Shown here one piece after another: positions 30,131 through 46,554 of a stretch of DNA of 64,000 nt. How positions within the stretch are numbered: position 1 is the stretch's first letter; every line of letters begins with the position of its first letter. Location of the stretch: NCBI GenBank assembly GCA_947044405.1, contig CAMRHE010000018.1:620001-684000 (forward strand), written 5' to 3'. This stretch comes from Leptodactylus fallax (taxonomy: Eukaryota; Chordata; Amphibia; Anura; Leptodactylidae). The position numbers and the translations under genes are program-made. The notes below the pieces were generated by a model. It had not been told where the DNA came from. It worked only from the letters and a program-made list of their open reading frames with translations, and did not search any database.

Positions 30131-32496
30131 GAGCGACGCAAATACACAGATTAGCAACTCCTGCCCTCTGGCTCACTGGAGTCAGACAGGAAGTGAAGAT
30201 GTATGATACACAGCCTTACACTGTCAGAAAAGGGAAAATTAACTTTTTAGTGCCAAAAGCTGCAACTGATCAGCATATAGTCAAGGCAGGATTCTGTGGA
30301 GGGAGGCTGTGGATCACAAAAGGCAGCACTATTATTGTGTATGGGGCACTAACAGGATGGAAAGCTTGTGTGCATAAACATGTTATGAAGTTTTCATGTC
30401 GATCCAAGCCCAGATAGAGAAGGAAAGGGAATATAAATGCTGACCATCATGAAAAATTGTACAGGAGGACCTAAGCTGATCACCAGTTTTAGAAAGCTTT
30501 GTGTGTACACCAAGTGGGGGAGGGTGAATTACAGCCTTTCAAGGATTTTGTTAGCATTTTGTGATATTGTGTTAAATTGATTTCAAGACAAACCTGCTTC
30601 CTTAACCAAACTGGAGGTCAGTTAAATGGGCACTAACTTTTCAGACAACTTAGTCTCATGTTATAGAGCATGTGATTCTGGACCAAAATGTAATGTACTT
30701 TAATTAAAAATGTGACTACTTTCTGCCTAAAAAAATCTCTAAAGTTCCTGCCACTACTGTAGATGTCTCTCTTCTAACTAATTTGTAGTTAACTCTTTGT
30801 TGCTAATATAGGTCAATCTATAAATACCATCCAAAAGCAAGAAATCTTCATAGTGAGTGAAGGGGAAGATTGTTTTCTGTCTTCACACAGTGAATGGAGA
30901 GGGGTTGATTCTCCTCACAGCCTCTACACACATGTCTGCAAACTGCTTACTATGTGGTATGGACATAACATTCTGCAAATCTCACAGATTACAATGTATG
31001 AAAAGTCATCTATGTACGTATATCTATTTCTGACTGCTTGTGTGATTACAGATGTGATATTATTCACAGACAGCAAGTAGATTTCCTAACTGTTCTAATA
31101 AATTGTGTTTTTTTCCTGTGTTTAAGCTGCATGGCTACATGTATTTACCCTGTATTTGCAGTTCATTGTTCCTAGATTTCCTATAGTATGGTCACTTGTG
31201 CTTTTCTCAGTTATTTGTTTGCTATTGTATAGTCACTCAGAATTACATATAAAGAAAACCAGTAGTAACAGTAATGGATAGGGGAGGCGGGGAGACTGCT
31301 CCTTATTGTACATTCCCACAGCCTCAGAGAAATGCAAAATGTACTGCAGCCATAATGGGATATTATAAGGAGAAAATCTGATAGGACATCATGTATGAAG
31401 GCTTATACAGCCATAAAACAGAGTGCCCTGCACATATTTCAACTTTTCATGAAAACTCAGACACACATCTGTAGCTCTCAAGGTTGTACTACTACTGCGC
31501 TGAGTATTAACCTTGTTGTCAGTCTGACATAGAAGAATGAATCTGAAGGGAAAGGAGTTATGGACAAAAAGTAGCTTTTACTCTGAAAGTACAAGATACC
31601 TAATACAAGATACAAGATGCCTAATTTATTAAGCAAATTAGACACCTTCTGTGGACCCATACTGTACCTCTTCATATTGACAATTTCATGTAGAAGCATA
31701 TGGAAGTATTACTGTATAAATGAATGACAAAAATAGTATGTTATGTTCCAATACATTATATTGTTTGAGGAAGTTTTATTTGAGTAACATTGCCTTTCAG
31801 ACAGAATAAGGTGCTGTACAAAGGCACCATACAGTAGTGTAGCTCAAAGAATACTTACAGCTCTGTAACTACAGGAATTTGGTGTGCTGCCACACTGCAA
31901 TATCAGCACTATGACACTGCTTATAAGATACCATAAAAAAACAACATTTTGCTACATGGTCTTGTAATGAATAGTCATTACAGTTCCTGTCTATGGTAAT
32001 TCCTCTATTGTGGTTCCCTAATGCCATAATCCTTATTCTTGAAGACATCTTATACTTTAAGTGCAAGCTCTAAATAGTTTTTCATGCAGTCAACATCAAC
32101 ATCCATTGGTTTCATATTTTTTCTTCTAACATCTATGCACTAAGATACTGTAGGTGTGAAGAGAATTAAACCTGTAAGCTGACACTTACATGACCTCACT
32201 TGAATATAGCAAAACTCACAGCATCAAAGCACCACGCCGTCAAATAGTGACAAGACAATTCTATAAACAAGCAAGTAGCCGGATTTATTCCCTGCAGCTG
32301 AATTGATCATTGTAAAGCGAAGAACATTATATTAAGTGGCATTCAAAACACTATACAGGAAGACGCGCTGTATCTTATATATACAGCTTGCGTATTTGTG
32401 TAAATGAGGTATTTGTTTCCAGTTAATATATAGCACTTTTTTCCACTCTGTTTTTTTGCTTTTTTGTGACTGTGTAAATCAATTTAAATATGTATA
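30131..32496. other. Unassigned region
   Basis: The frame at 30082-30417 continues past the Helitron similarity without a domain. The remainder is AT-rich non-coding sequence with no element that I can delimit. GTATA at 32492-32496 is the target duplication of the next LTR. Confidence 0.4.
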
Positions 32497-32980
32497 TTTT
32501 GGGAAATTAGCTTGGTAGCAGCAGCAGAGCGGACCCAAACAGTCAGAGACAAGGGATAAAGTGTCTGGTGAAAACAGGGTTTTGCCTCTGTGTTTTTCTT
32601 TTGAAAAAATAAGAAAATAAAATATAGCCTTAACTTCAGGCAAAAATACAAACACAAACCTGTTCGGCTGAGCTCTAACTAAACAAAATCTTCCCTCACT
32701 ATACGAGTGGCTTACTACCAACCATTCGGGAAAACAAAACAAACAACAGCAAGTGTTTTTTATCACCAGACCACATAGACCCAGACAGGTCCTGTCTTTC
32801 CCAGGGTCTGCCCAGAAGTGCAGGCTCTGCACACTTTTATGGCCAAGTAATGAGCTAAGATCTCACTCCTGGGCTGAGGTATACTGAATACCAGGACCAG
32901 ATTGATGATCACAATACATAGGTGAGAAACCTGGGGGAGATATTGCGACTTACCAGCACCCTGCCTGTCACCTTCTCACA
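32497..32980 (-). repeat. Solo LTR, family shared with 38131
   Basis: In minus orientation it starts TGTGAGAAGGTGACAGGCAG and has the TCTCTGACTGTTTGGGTCCG block near its end, both shared with the LTR at 38131-40265. It is flanked by GTATA on both sides (32492-32496, 32981-32985). The last bases have decayed from the expected CACA. Confidence 0.85.
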
Positions 32981-34040
32981 GTATACAATTATTGATACTT
33001 ATTTATTTATTGCATTAGAATGCATTCTAATTTGCCAAGTAATCACCAGGTGTTTGCTATTGTATCTCCATTGGTGCAAGTTTTTACTATTAATTAATAC
33101 TATTTAAACTGTTCTATATACATGTCATTTATGCTATGACTAAGGGCAGTGTCTTCCTGAAACAGTGCTCCTGTGTGTACATGGTTTTAATTGCCTCAAA
33201 TAAACATTCCATTTTTATTGGATCAAAGGTGTTCTGGACTTTCCTCCTGTTAATTTTGCTTCATGTGCACCTCATTGCACCCAGTTGATTTTGATTGGTC
33301 ACTATCTACACTTTGTGAGCTGGATAAAAGTGGAGACACTCTATTTACACCTAGGTAATTGATTTAGGTCTACCACCTCCCCCAAATATATTGAACATCC
33401 ACCACCATGTTAAAGCACAATGCAGTGATAAACACTATAGTTTGTTGTATGTGTCACTTTTGAAGATTTGGAGAAAATTAACTTTGAAAACATATGCAAA
33501 TTAGGCAGTTGGTGCACTTGGGATGGGCATTCAGTTCCACAGCACCATTCTTGTCACTCAGATCCCTCCCTTCTCCTGCTTATACCTCCCTGCGTAGTGC
33601 GAGTTAATCCTACCATTTCTATAATGTCACCCATACTGCTCAGCAAACTCATGGGCAGGAGAGGGGAAGGGTCTGAGTGACAAAAATGGTGCTCCAGGAG
33701 CTGAAGACATGCCTCAAGTGCTCCATCTGCTGAATCTGCATATGACTTTAAAGTTATTTCTCTCCAGATCTACAAAAGTGACATACATAACAAAGATGTG
33801 TTTGTCACTGTATTTTGCTCTGTAACACAGTGATGGATGTTTTATATGCTTGGAGGAGGTTGTAGATACAGTCTTTAATTTTTTTACACAGTTACCAAAG
33901 ATGTATACGTTTCTTTTCCAGTTGTGATGTTAAGATTTATATGTTCATAAGCATATACAGTATTCTAACAAATCTGGAAAATGTAATACGAGCTTTAAGA
34001 ATACAGAGGCTTTTATGGCTTTCAATATTTATATTGCAAT

Positions 34041-34084
<44 letters not shown>

Positions 34085-34795
34085 TCTGTACCATGTATTT
34101 ACAAGGAATTATTGCTGTTGTGATCCGCAGGGAGATAAATAGCTGGTTTGCAGAAAAAAGTATTGGTTGTCTAGTCTCGGTTTACATAACTAGTTTGAGT
34201 GACATGTTTTTATAAGTATTTTGTGCTAATCCCCTTCTAGCACTAAGATACCTTAGGCTAAGTAAATATGGGTTATTTCTTATATTTTCAGGTGATTTTT
34301 TTTTATTCAAAAATGTAATGCTGTTTAATACTTAAGCCATAATATTTTTTTATAACATTAACACACAGTAACACTGCTGCATGTTTATTTTTTATAAAAA
34401 GATTATAATGGATTTAGAATTAAAGAATATTATTTTGAATGTAATGAATTCAAGGTAGTTGCCATTCTGACTCTGCATGCACACCACAGATGTGTCCACC
34501 CTTACCTTACTTCAAAATTAATGAAAGACTCCAAGTTCTCATAAAATCAATTCAATACAATACTGCAACATGCTAGCAAAAGTGTTGACAGGCTGTGGAC
34601 TACAAAAAGGCATCTTGTTCCAGGGTACCAAAAAAATCACTTTGTTTTAAAAAACTGGTCATCTCATGACACACATATCTGGGCATGTCCAGCCAAGAGG
34701 AAGGGTAGAGAATGATTCATCAATATATTCCCTCTCTACACTTTCTCCTTTTGCTCCACTCCACTTCAAGTAGGAGATGGGCTCTTTCCTATGAC
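32981..34795. other. Unassigned region with (TA)n at 34043-34082
   Basis: No gene. A pure TA run of about 40 bp is the only clear feature. Frames such as 33468-33680 have no domain. Confidence 0.45.
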
Positions 34796-35606
34796 TTAAA
34801 GGGGTTGTCTGGGATAAAATAAAAATTAATCCCTAATCTAAACAGCGTCCCCCCCGCCTAACTTCTAATTTACTATGTTTTTAAAAAAAAATGTATAAAT
34901 ACCCTGATCACCAGGACGGTCATGTGACCGCCCCAGGCACACTTTCTCATAATCCGGTGATGTTCCGTTTCCCTGTTTCCGAAATGGAACATCACCAATA
35001 CCTCCCCCTCCACCCCATCATACTTACGTGTCTTCCTCTCTGGGAACGTCTCCTCCTCTTCTTTAACTCTGCTAGTGCTTGCACAGTCCGGAGGTGCCTC
35101 TGACACATTCGCAAAAGAGATGGCACTCCATCTCTACTGAGCAGGCACTCCATTTCTACTGCGCAGGCGTCGGAGGCACTTCCGGTCTGTGCACGCACCG
35201 TCAGAGGTGCCATCTCTACTGTGCAGGCGTCTCCAGGCTGTGCACAGCCAGGAGAGGGAAAGAAAAGGAAGAACCGTTCCAGAAGGGAAGTCTAAAGAGG
35301 AAGACAGGTAAGTATGATGGGGTGGAGGAGTGGGCTGAGTTAGTTAGTTGGGAAGGGCTAGTAGTAGGTGGGATAGCTAGGGAGACAGGGAGGGGTGTAA
35401 GGAAGTGAGAGAGGAAGGGGGGAGTGGCAGGGAGGTAGTGTGAAAGCTACACAGCAGGAAGCTACACCATGTAAACAAATGCAGAGGATGCAAGGAGCTC
35501 CCAGACAAACCCAGAAATCAAAAACACTGCTAAAGGTATTTGGGTGCATTTATTAACCCATTAATAGCACTAACAGACCTTTTTTTTAAAAAAAGAACCC
35601 CTTTAA
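34796..35606. mobile_element. TTAA-flanked foldback DNA element
   Basis: TTAA at 34796-34799 and 35603-35606; the ends read AGGGGTTGTC inward from the left and, inverted, AGGGGTTCTT from the right. Inner arms at about 35005-35040 and 35290-35330 are also inverted (CCACCCCATCATACTTAC against GTAAGTATGATGGGGTGG). Short direct repeats of a CATCTCTACTG-type unit lie between. TTAA targeting suggests piggyBac or Kolobok; no transposase remains. Confidence 0.7.
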
Positions 35607-35834
35607 TTCTATTTTCTATTATTATTCAGTGTTGTGGATATCTTGCAGCAGTGTTTAGATTTCAGATTATCTACTGCAGGAATCACTTTTTTCATTATCT
35701 TGTCTAATAGATTTCGTAGTTGTAATTGGATTGGCAACGAATACTAAGGGTTGAGGGTTGAGTTTTTGGAGCATATATAAAAACAGAAGCATAAAAAGAA
35801 AAAAGAAGCATATACATGTGTGTGTGTGTATATA
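35607..35834. other. Unassigned spacer
   Basis: Non-coding, ending in a short TG/TA simple repeat next to the Tc1 copy. Confidence 0.4.
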
Positions 35835-35836
35835 TA

Positions 35837-36773
<937 letters not shown>

Positions 36774-37199
36774 TATATACATGTATATGCTTCTGGGTGC
36801 TGGACCTAGAGAACACTCAGTCTTAGGTCTTAGAAAAACTGGGAAAAACGTCTACAAATGGGGAAAACATGCATGGAAAAGATCTGTCTATTAGCAAATG
36901 CTACCCCTGAGATTCCCATTTCGGACTTTTACTAGCCCTTACAAAATGCCCTGAAATCTGCAGTCCAGCTCTGAAACTTCACTGCCCCCACCACATGACC
37001 TTCCTGCAAGCTTACTTCTAAATGGACAACGGTACTCACAGTCAAAGCAGGAATCCTCTCAAGCAGTTTCACAACCCAATGCTGGATGCTTGCCATAACC
37101 GGTTTCCCTGGAGAGTTCTCTCCCAAGTCCAGTCCATCCATCTCCTACAGAGCCCACGTACAAGATATTCCCTTGTTCTTGCTCTACAATATTGAAGCT

Positions 37200-37450
37200 G
37201 TACACCACCTCTGATTATAAGGTTAAAAAAGACATCATATCTCTACAAGACTGTGTAGATGAACTCAAGGCCTTGAAAACCTCAGTGACCACCACTATGC
37301 AAGATTTTCAACAAACTTCATCTTGGCAATCCACCTAGCAATGCCACCTCCTCTCCCATATAGATGACATTTAAAATAGAAACAGGGGGAATAATATAAG
37401 AATCTGAGACCTGCCTGAAGCCATGCCTTCCTTTTCCCCCAATAGTACCT
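37200..37450 (+). pseudogene. L1/Tx1 ORF1 remnant
   Basis: Readable coiled-coil text (KKDIISLQDCVDELKALK) followed by RGNNIRI and DLPEA, the conserved RNNIRIxGLPE-type motif of L1 ORF1 RNA-binding proteins. Stops interrupt it. Confidence 0.65.
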
Positions 37451-37521
37451 ACTGTGGTATACAAACACAGGTGATAACTGAGTTGTATCTCTCAATTCCC
37501 ATAGATAAAAAAACGACAACT

Positions 37522-37704
37522 TTACGCTAGGTTCACACTAGCACTGTGGTCTCTGTCGGAGAGCAAAACCACTTAAACAGCGGTTACACACGGACACTGG
37601 ACTTCATTGATTATAATGGGGTCCGACAAGTATCCACCAGGTGTCCACTACTTTCAGTTCGAAAACATAAAAAAGACTCTAGCACAGATGTGACCCCAGC
37701 CTTA
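37522..37704. mobile_element. MITE with TTA target, second copy
   Basis: Same family as 20186-20401: starts TTACGCTAGGTTCACACTAG and ends CCCAGCCTTA. It lies inside the L1 between ORF1 and ORF2 traces. Confidence 0.65.
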
Positions 37705-37734
37705 ATTGCATTTTTCTTTTTGCTCTAATCTTCG

Positions 37735-38085
37735 CTATCCATGTTTTTTGTGCCTCACACAAACATTAGGTTCATATTCTGTGTATTCAGGAAACACATT
37801 TTCATGCAGTCCATATATTGACATTTAAAAAACACAACTATACATTCTGGCTCACAGCTGTAATTCTGAAAGGAAGGCAAAGGGATAGCAATATTCCTTC
37901 ATAGAAACCTACTTGCCACTGATGTCAATGTTGGATTCATGGTTCTTAAATGTGAAATTCATGGCACTTTATTTACTATCACCAATATTTATGCTCCCAA
38001 TACCAACCAAATCTAATAAAACATATACTAGTGTGGACTACATCTTCACTATATTACCCCATTCCACCGCTACTAATATTGGCAA
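37735..38085 (+). pseudogene. L1/Tx1 ORF2 endonuclease remnant
   Basis: Recognisable pieces are QETHFHAVHILTFKKHNY (the conserved QETH/K motif), KGRQRDSNIP, then LKCEIHGTLFTITNIYAPN, the NIYAPN motif of L1 endonucleases, and TSVDYIF. Short frame breaks separate them. Confidence 0.75.

Positions 38086-38087
<2 letters not shown>

Positions 38088-38129
<42 letters not shown>
38088..38129. repeat. (TA)n microsatellite
   Basis: Pure TA run at the left border of the solo LTR. More TA follows the LTR at 40266, so it was probably the target. Confidence 0.9.
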
Positions 38130-38133
<4 letters not shown>

Positions 38134-38220
38134 GAGAAGGTGACAGGCAAAGTTCTGGAAGGTCGCTATGTCTCCCCCAGATTCCTCACTTATGTATGGT
38201 AAGTGACGTTACAACAGATG

Positions 38221-39794
<1,574 letters not shown>

Positions 39795-40279
39795 TATCTG
39801 TAGCAAAACCTGAGCTTTGAGAAGGCCTTTCTGTTAACCACTTCTTATCCTACTAGGGAGGGGCCTTCAAACACAGGTGGGAGCTGGGCCTCATTAAAGG
39901 CCTATAAAAGGTTGTCAAGACCTCAGTCCTGAGCAGTTCCTGTGGGAGAGAGGAGGAGCCGGGTTCTGTCCAAACCTTGTGAAAACTGTTGAGACTCTGG
40001 TGTGAACTGCTGCCACTGTGTTTTGCTCTGTATATTGACCATGTGGCTGAAGTAAGCCACACGTACAGATATGAGAGTATCTGTTTAGTTAGTAGCTCAG
40101 ACGAGCAGGAGTTTTTGTTACTGTTTTTGCCTGAAGTTAAGGGTTATTTATTTTCTGCCAGTTTTTTCAAAATAAACGTACAGGGTAAAACCTGTTTGAA
40201 CCTAACTTTTTGTGTCTGTCTCTGACTGTCTGGGTCCACTGCTGCCACTGACCTATCCTCCCACAATATATATAAAATC

Positions 40280-41780
40280 ATGCTCCCGTACATTGCTCTC
40301 TCCAATTCCTACCTGAGACCCCAGATCCTTCATCTGGAGAATCAAGGAGTTTCCCTTTTTTGACACACAATGTCTTACTGAACCGAAACAGGCAATTACC
40401 CATTTTACCCAGGACCATCTTCACAGTACCACCTGAAATTTCGCCAAATCAATGGAAGAAACTCAATTGTATCCTATGTTGTGTATTAATAAAGCACAGC
40501 TCAAGGATCAATAAAGAAGCTGGCACTAAATCACATACTCTCTTGGCCCAACTAGATGCTTTAGAGATACAACTCAAACAATCACTATAACTGTCAACAT
40601 GTGATAAATGTGTGCCTGTTCATTTTATAAATGGGTAAACAAGTCTAGCTGCCTCCCGGCCAATACATATAGAGAAGAAAAAGCCTCCACTTACATTCCA
40701 GCAATACATTGCAGCAGCATTTTGTCAGTATCATGACTCACTGCATAATTTCCTCCCCAAATACTACCAACTCAACCCCTAACACAATGTGCTTCTTATT
40801 CCAGTATATCTCAGAGACTATGTTCCTGACAAGAACACAAAAAGACATAGCTTAACTTGAAGAACCCTTTTCACTGAAGAAATCACCAGGCTATTGCGGA
40901 TCTGCCTTCACGCAAGAGCACGGTCCTACACAGCCCAATTATACAAGCTGGTGCAGGATGAGGTTGTTCTTTTTCAACATTTAACACCCTATTTCCTGAT
41001 ACTCATTTCCCACAATTGTTTCTCCATGTTTATGTCACAGTAATTCCAAAAGAGGGCAAAGAGTCTCAGCTGTGCCCAGGCTACAGACTAATATCACGAA
41101 CACAAAGTTATACGTAAAGCTCTTGGCAAACTGACTGGGGGACTCGTTGGTGCCCTCATCTGCCTGGATCAGGTGGGCTTTGTTTCCTTTATCACCTTTA
41201 ATTTTCAGCTTTCGCCAATGATGTTGTGGTGTATATTATTTAGCCCTTGACAACACTCCCATCCCTGGTATGCACGATCAACACCTATATCTACTTTAGC
41301 ACTTATAAAATGAATATTTTCAAGACCGTGGCAGTTAACATCACTCTCAATGACTATTTTATCCAGTCAGTGTGTATCACCTATGCTTTTTTTTTGGTCA
41401 CCAAAGGCCATTAAATACTTAGGTATTTACATCTCCACTACCCCTTCTGAATGTTATGTCTTGAATTATGCTTTACTAATATACACCCTGCAAAAAGACC
41501 TAGCTAGATGTGATTGCAAAGACTTCTCTTGGTTTAGTCAGCTAAACACTGTTAAAATCGATGCTCTCCTTAGATTATTATATTCATTCCAAACAATTCT
41601 GCTTTCCCTACCAAGACACTTTTTTGTGACACAACATAATGTTTTAAAAAATGTTATTTGGTCTTCCAAGCATCCAAGAATATCCAGAGTCACCTTATTG
41701 AGAAGTAAGAATCATTGGAGTCCTGATCATCTCAAACTGCCTGTTCTACTTCATGCTCACTGTCACCTCCAGAATCCTTG
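40280..41780 (+). pseudogene. L1/Tx1 ORF2 reverse transcriptase remnant
   Basis: Across several frames: VTVIPKEGKESQLCPGYRLI (the conserved PKPGKD..YRPI motif), DQVGF, and FANDVVVY at the catalytic FADD position. The last good stretch (41395-41781) reads AIKYLGIYIST, NTVKIDALLRLLYSFQTI, then VIWSSKHPRI, the usual post-RT region. Full of stops. Confidence 0.8.
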
Positions 41781-42179
41781 ACTGACGCCCACCATAACAA
41801 GTACTTCAAATGATACTTTCTCTAGTGCCCTTGGAAACTGTTCCTTGGCTTACATATTCTCAATAGTCAAAGTCAGTGCTATCCAAACTCCTGTATGTTG
41901 CCGGACAGGTAATCATGGTCTGTAGATATTATTTAGCTAATTACAAACTATTTGCCAATGATGGCGCTCTTACACTGATCCTCTGTAATCCCACCAGGAT
42001 CTCTCCCTACATTTATGGCCATTAAGACACGTTTCCATCAAAACATGATTTAGTACTTCCTTCACATCAATCTGTAAAATCAAGATCAGAATGTACTCAA
42101 TTGATGCACTACTACAACACTACAAAAAGAAAGCTATGCTTGCAATATTCATGATATCACGCCCCATCTCCATAATTTA

Positions 42180-42765
42180 AAAATTAATGATTGAACGAAC
42201 CCCCAACTTACTACCTACTTTTGTTTCAGTATCGGAGAGGGAACTGGGTAGTTTACACCTTCCTGACAAATGGAGGATTGCTTTTCAACTCAGATTCTTG
42301 ATCTTTTGTAAAGCACAAGAGACTACTAAATATTATCACACTGGTAAAGAGTCCCTGAGACCCTTCATGCAATATACCCACATACCTCTGACCAGTGTTG
42401 ATGGTATGAATAGACTAAAGTTGCAATTACTCTCATCTGGTGGGAGTGTCCTCCCTTCAAACAATTCTGGCTCAAAGTAATGGATGTAATCCATAATGTA
42501 ACTGGTACCCTCTTTGAAAATATCCCAGGCCCCCTGTTGCTGTCTATATTCCCTGGCAATAACAAGCGATTTTGCAGATCTTTGATTAGCTTTATGTTGA
42601 TTGCCGCTAGTACCAAAATCCCAAGATGTTGGAAGACACTACAACTCCAACATATGGATTCTCTAATGGCTGAATTAAAACCCTCTTCCAGTACTGCCTA
42701 TCAAATGTGGCAACTCTGGATTGACTTCAAGTTCTCCACAGAGTTTAATTCTTACTCTTAGTCTC
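42180..42765 (+). pseudogene. L1/Tx1 ORF2 C-terminus remnant
   Basis: Reads LWWECPPFKQFWLKV after a frame change, the conserved C-terminal W/C/FW motif of L1/Tx1 ORF2, then AASTKIPRCWKT. It ends before the 3' UTR, into which a Tc1 was inserted. Confidence 0.7.
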
Positions 42766-42880
42766 ATACTTTATCCACATACCTCCCCTTTCTCATACTC
42801 CTACTCCCTATTTTGTGTAAACTTTCTGATTCTTCTCTTGGTAAGAACTTTGTGTAAGTTCACTCAGTTATCACGTTATA

Positions 42881-44493
42881 CAGTGCCTTGCGAAAGTATT
42901 CGGCCCCCTTGAACTTTTCAACCTTTTGCCACATTTCAGGCTTCAAACATTAGGATATAAAATTTTAATTTTTTGTTGAAGAATCAACAACAAGTGTGAC
43001 ACAACCGTGAAGTGGAATGAAATTTATTGAATATTTTAAACTTTTGTAAAAAATAAAAAACTGAAAAGTGGGGCATGCCAAATTATTCGGCCCCCTTAAG
43101 TTATTACTTTGTAACGCCACCTTTTGCTGCGATTACAGATGCAAGTCGCTTGGGGTATGTCTCTATCAGTTTTGCACATCGAGAGACTGAAATTCTTGCC
43201 CATTCTTCCTTGGAAAACAGCTCGAGCTCAGTGAGGTTGGATGGAGAGCGTTTGTGAACAGCAGTTTTCAGCTCTTTCCACAGATTCTCGAGTGGATTCA
43301 GGTCTGGACTTTGACTTGGACATTCTAACACCTGGATACGTTTATTTGTGAACCATTCCATTGTAGATTTTGCTTAATGTTTGGGATCATTGTCTTGTTG
43401 GAAGATAAATCTCCATCCCAGTCTCAGGTCTTTTGCAGACTCCAACAGGTTTTCTTCCAGAATGGTCCTGTATTTGGCTCCATCCATCTTCCCATCAATT
43501 TTAACCATCTTCCCTGTCCCTGCTGAAGAAAAGCAGGCCCAAACCATGATGCTGTCACCACCATGTTTGACAGAGAGGATGGTGTGTTCAGTGATGAGCT
43601 GTGCTGCTTTTACGCCAAACAGATCGTTTTGCATTGTGGCCAAAAAGTTTGATTTTGGTTTCATCTGACCAGAGCACCTTCTTCCACATGTTTGATGTGT
43701 CTCCCAGGTGGCTTGTGGCAAACTTTAAACAAGACTTTTTATGGATATCTTTGAGAAATGGCTTTCTTCTTGCCACTCTTCCATAAAGGCCAGATTTGTG
43801 CAGTGTACGACTGATTGTTGTGCTATGGACAGACTCTCCCACCTCAGCTGTAGATCTCTGCAGTTCATCCAGAGTGATCATGGGCCTCTTGGCTGCATCT
43901 CTGATCAGTCTTCTCCTTGTTTGAGATGAAAGTTTAGAGGGACGGCCGGGTCTTGGTAGATTTGCAGTGGTCTGATACTCCTTCCATTTCAATATGATCG
44001 CTTGCACAGTGCTCCTTGGGATGTTTAAAGTTTGAGAAATCTATTTGTATCCAAATCCGGCTTTAAACTTCTCCACAACAGTATCACGGACCTGCCTGGT
44101 GTGTTCCTTGGTCTTCATGATGCTCTCTGTGCTTTAAACAGAACCCTGAGACTATCACAGAGCAGGTGCATTTATACGGAGACTTGATTACACACAGGAG
44201 GATTATATTTATCATCATCAGTCATTTAGGACAACATTGGATCATTCAGAGATCCTCACTGAACTTCTGGAGTGAGTTTGCTGCACTGAAAGTAAAGGGG
44301 CCGAATAACTTTTCAGTTTTTTATTTTTTACAAAAGTTTAAAATAACCAATAAATTTCGTTCCACTTCACAATTGTGTCCCACTTGTTGATTATTCACCA
44401 AGAAATTAAAATTTTATATCTTTATGTTTGAAGCCTGAAATGTGGCAAACGGTTGAAAAGTTCAAGGGGGCCCAATACTTTCGCAAGGCACTG
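42881..44493 (-). mobile_element. Tc1-like transposon, family A, copy 3
   Basis: TA-flanked (42879-42880, 44494-44495), full-length at 1613 bp, inserted in the L1 3' untranslated region. Confidence 0.95.
43104..44118 (-). pseudogene. Tc1 family A transposase, copy 3
   Basis: All three catalytic positions are readable ([25 protein letters not shown]). Lesions: AAG to TAG in the helix-turn-helix (near 44050), a 2-bp loss after SSTAHH (near 43590), AAA to TAA just after NDPKH (near 43375), and Tyr to stop at the last residue. These differ from the lesions of copy 1, so the copies decayed independently. Confidence 0.92.
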
Positions 44494-44745
44494 TATTTAC
44501 TCGTCATAATATAACATACACCTATACTCCGTCAGAAACCCTCTTTTGTCAGGTTCCATGGTATTACACCATGTTACATCAGACAAGGTGAGATGAATCT
44601 TCTCTGTACCTATATAGCATTTGTAGAATATTTTTACTTATTCTCCTGCTGTGTCAAGAAACCCTGTTCATTTAGTACTGTTATATTTTGTTTTCCTTTA
44701 TTCTCTTGTATATCTAAACTACTTAATAAAAGTGTGTTAAACAAA

Positions 44746-46552
44746 AAATAATGATTGTAATAAAATTTGGTAATGTTGCTGCATTTTTAACCTTGTTCAT
44801 TTACTATGGATAAATTAAAAACCATAAGATAAGTACAACTGCAGGACTGCAATGTACACTAGGCACAGTTCTATGAACATTTCCTAGAACTCTTTGTGGC
44901 AGACTGTATAGTAGAGGTGTGTTTTTTGTAGCAAATATCCTTAGGCAAAAGTTGCATATTACATGTATTGTTTTATCATCCTAGGTAGCGAGTCCTCTAT
45001 TCCATGACCAAATAGTCTCAATATCTAGAAGACCTTTGAGTCTCAGATACCTTCTGCTTGCCAAAATTACTAATTAAACATTTCAAATTATACAAGATTA
45101 TGTCAATGACAACTGACAAACATTTCTAATGCACTTTTGTCACCAAGGGACTTAAAGTGCAGGGAGCGTGGTGGAATTTGTGGCTGCTGTACAGTCTCTC
45201 ATTCCTAACACCCACAAAGGTCAGTTGTTCTACAGGATGCCCATTTACAATGTGGAAGGAAACCCACACAGAACACACAAACTCCATGCAAATGTTGTCC
45301 TTAGTCAGAATTGTAGTGTTCTTTTTAGTATGATAAAAAACTATCTGGGCAAAATATGGTGCTATATGGGTATTGTATGGCTCTCTAAAACAAAACATGC
45401 TATTCTATGAGCATATTTTTGGCACTATGTGGCACTTTTTAAGCACTGTTTGGCACAGTGCTATTTGATTGGCACTTTTTGGGAATAATATTACTTGTAA
45501 ATATGTCCATGAGGTACACAGAAAATGCTAAATCTGATCTAGGTTTTCTAATTTTATGACCGCTATTTGAATTGATGCATTTATATTTGTCATTGACTAA
45601 ATTGTATTTGTTTAATATATCATACACATAATGCATGCATTTATATTTTCACAGTTTTTAACTTTGACATTTTTATGTTATTGAAAAATACTATATAAAA
45701 GGTAAAGTGTGGCTAAAATGTAAAAACATAGTCAAAAGAAAAAGTTTATTTTAGGTCTGTCACTGTTATAGTTTGTGTGCTTGACTTTATTGACATGAAA
45801 GTGCTCGGTCTGCCTAAAAGCAAGCACAAAGTGCTGAACATCTGAGTGATGTTAAAACATTGAAAATATCTTCAAAGTTTAAAGTGGACATGTATTTTAT
45901 ACAAAATATGTTTTACATGGCTGCAATGTGAATGGGCAGTCCTGGAATGCTTTCCTAAGTTTCTTAGAGAGTATTAGTACTTACACTCTCAAATTGTAAT
46001 TTTTTTTAGACAAAACTCTTTTTATTTTTTCTAAATAACAGAAAAAGAATAAAAAACATAGGTAACAGCTAAAGAGAGAGGTGATTTAGGAACATTGGCA
46101 CCAATTGTGTAGGCTGGAGGAACTTGGGAATACAAAAGTAGAACCCAATTCCTAAAAATATGGCAAATTTGGTTGGACTATATTGTCAACCCATTAGTCC
46201 CACACTCACACCACACTACATAGAGGCCCTTACCTTTAGGTCTCAACACCTCTGGGATCCCCCCTCCACTATATCCAATAGGCCTTATAACCATATACAC
46301 TCAAATGTCTATAGTTTCATCCCGGTGTATATTCTCCATGTCTGCTCTCACTGCACTGTCAAAAGTTAAATTTTTTTTGTATGTTTTGTTATTACTGTAG
46401 GTCCCAATAGATATGTTATTGCCCTGTTAATAAGATGACTGTAATTGCAGTTTTGACCATTCATTATCTTTGAGTGTACTATCTGTGTTTCACAGTGCTT
46501 ACAGTATTATGTACTGTTTATCTATAAGGAATATTTATCAATGCAGCACACA
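44746..46552. other. Unassigned region with a SINE scrap
   Basis: Mostly AT-rich. At about 45190-45310 a degraded copy of the SINE core (GTGGAAGGAAACCCACACAG, AACACACAAACTCCATGCAA) is visible. Text near 46160-46370 looks faintly LINE-like but is not assignable. Confidence 0.4.
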
Positions 46553-46554
46553 TA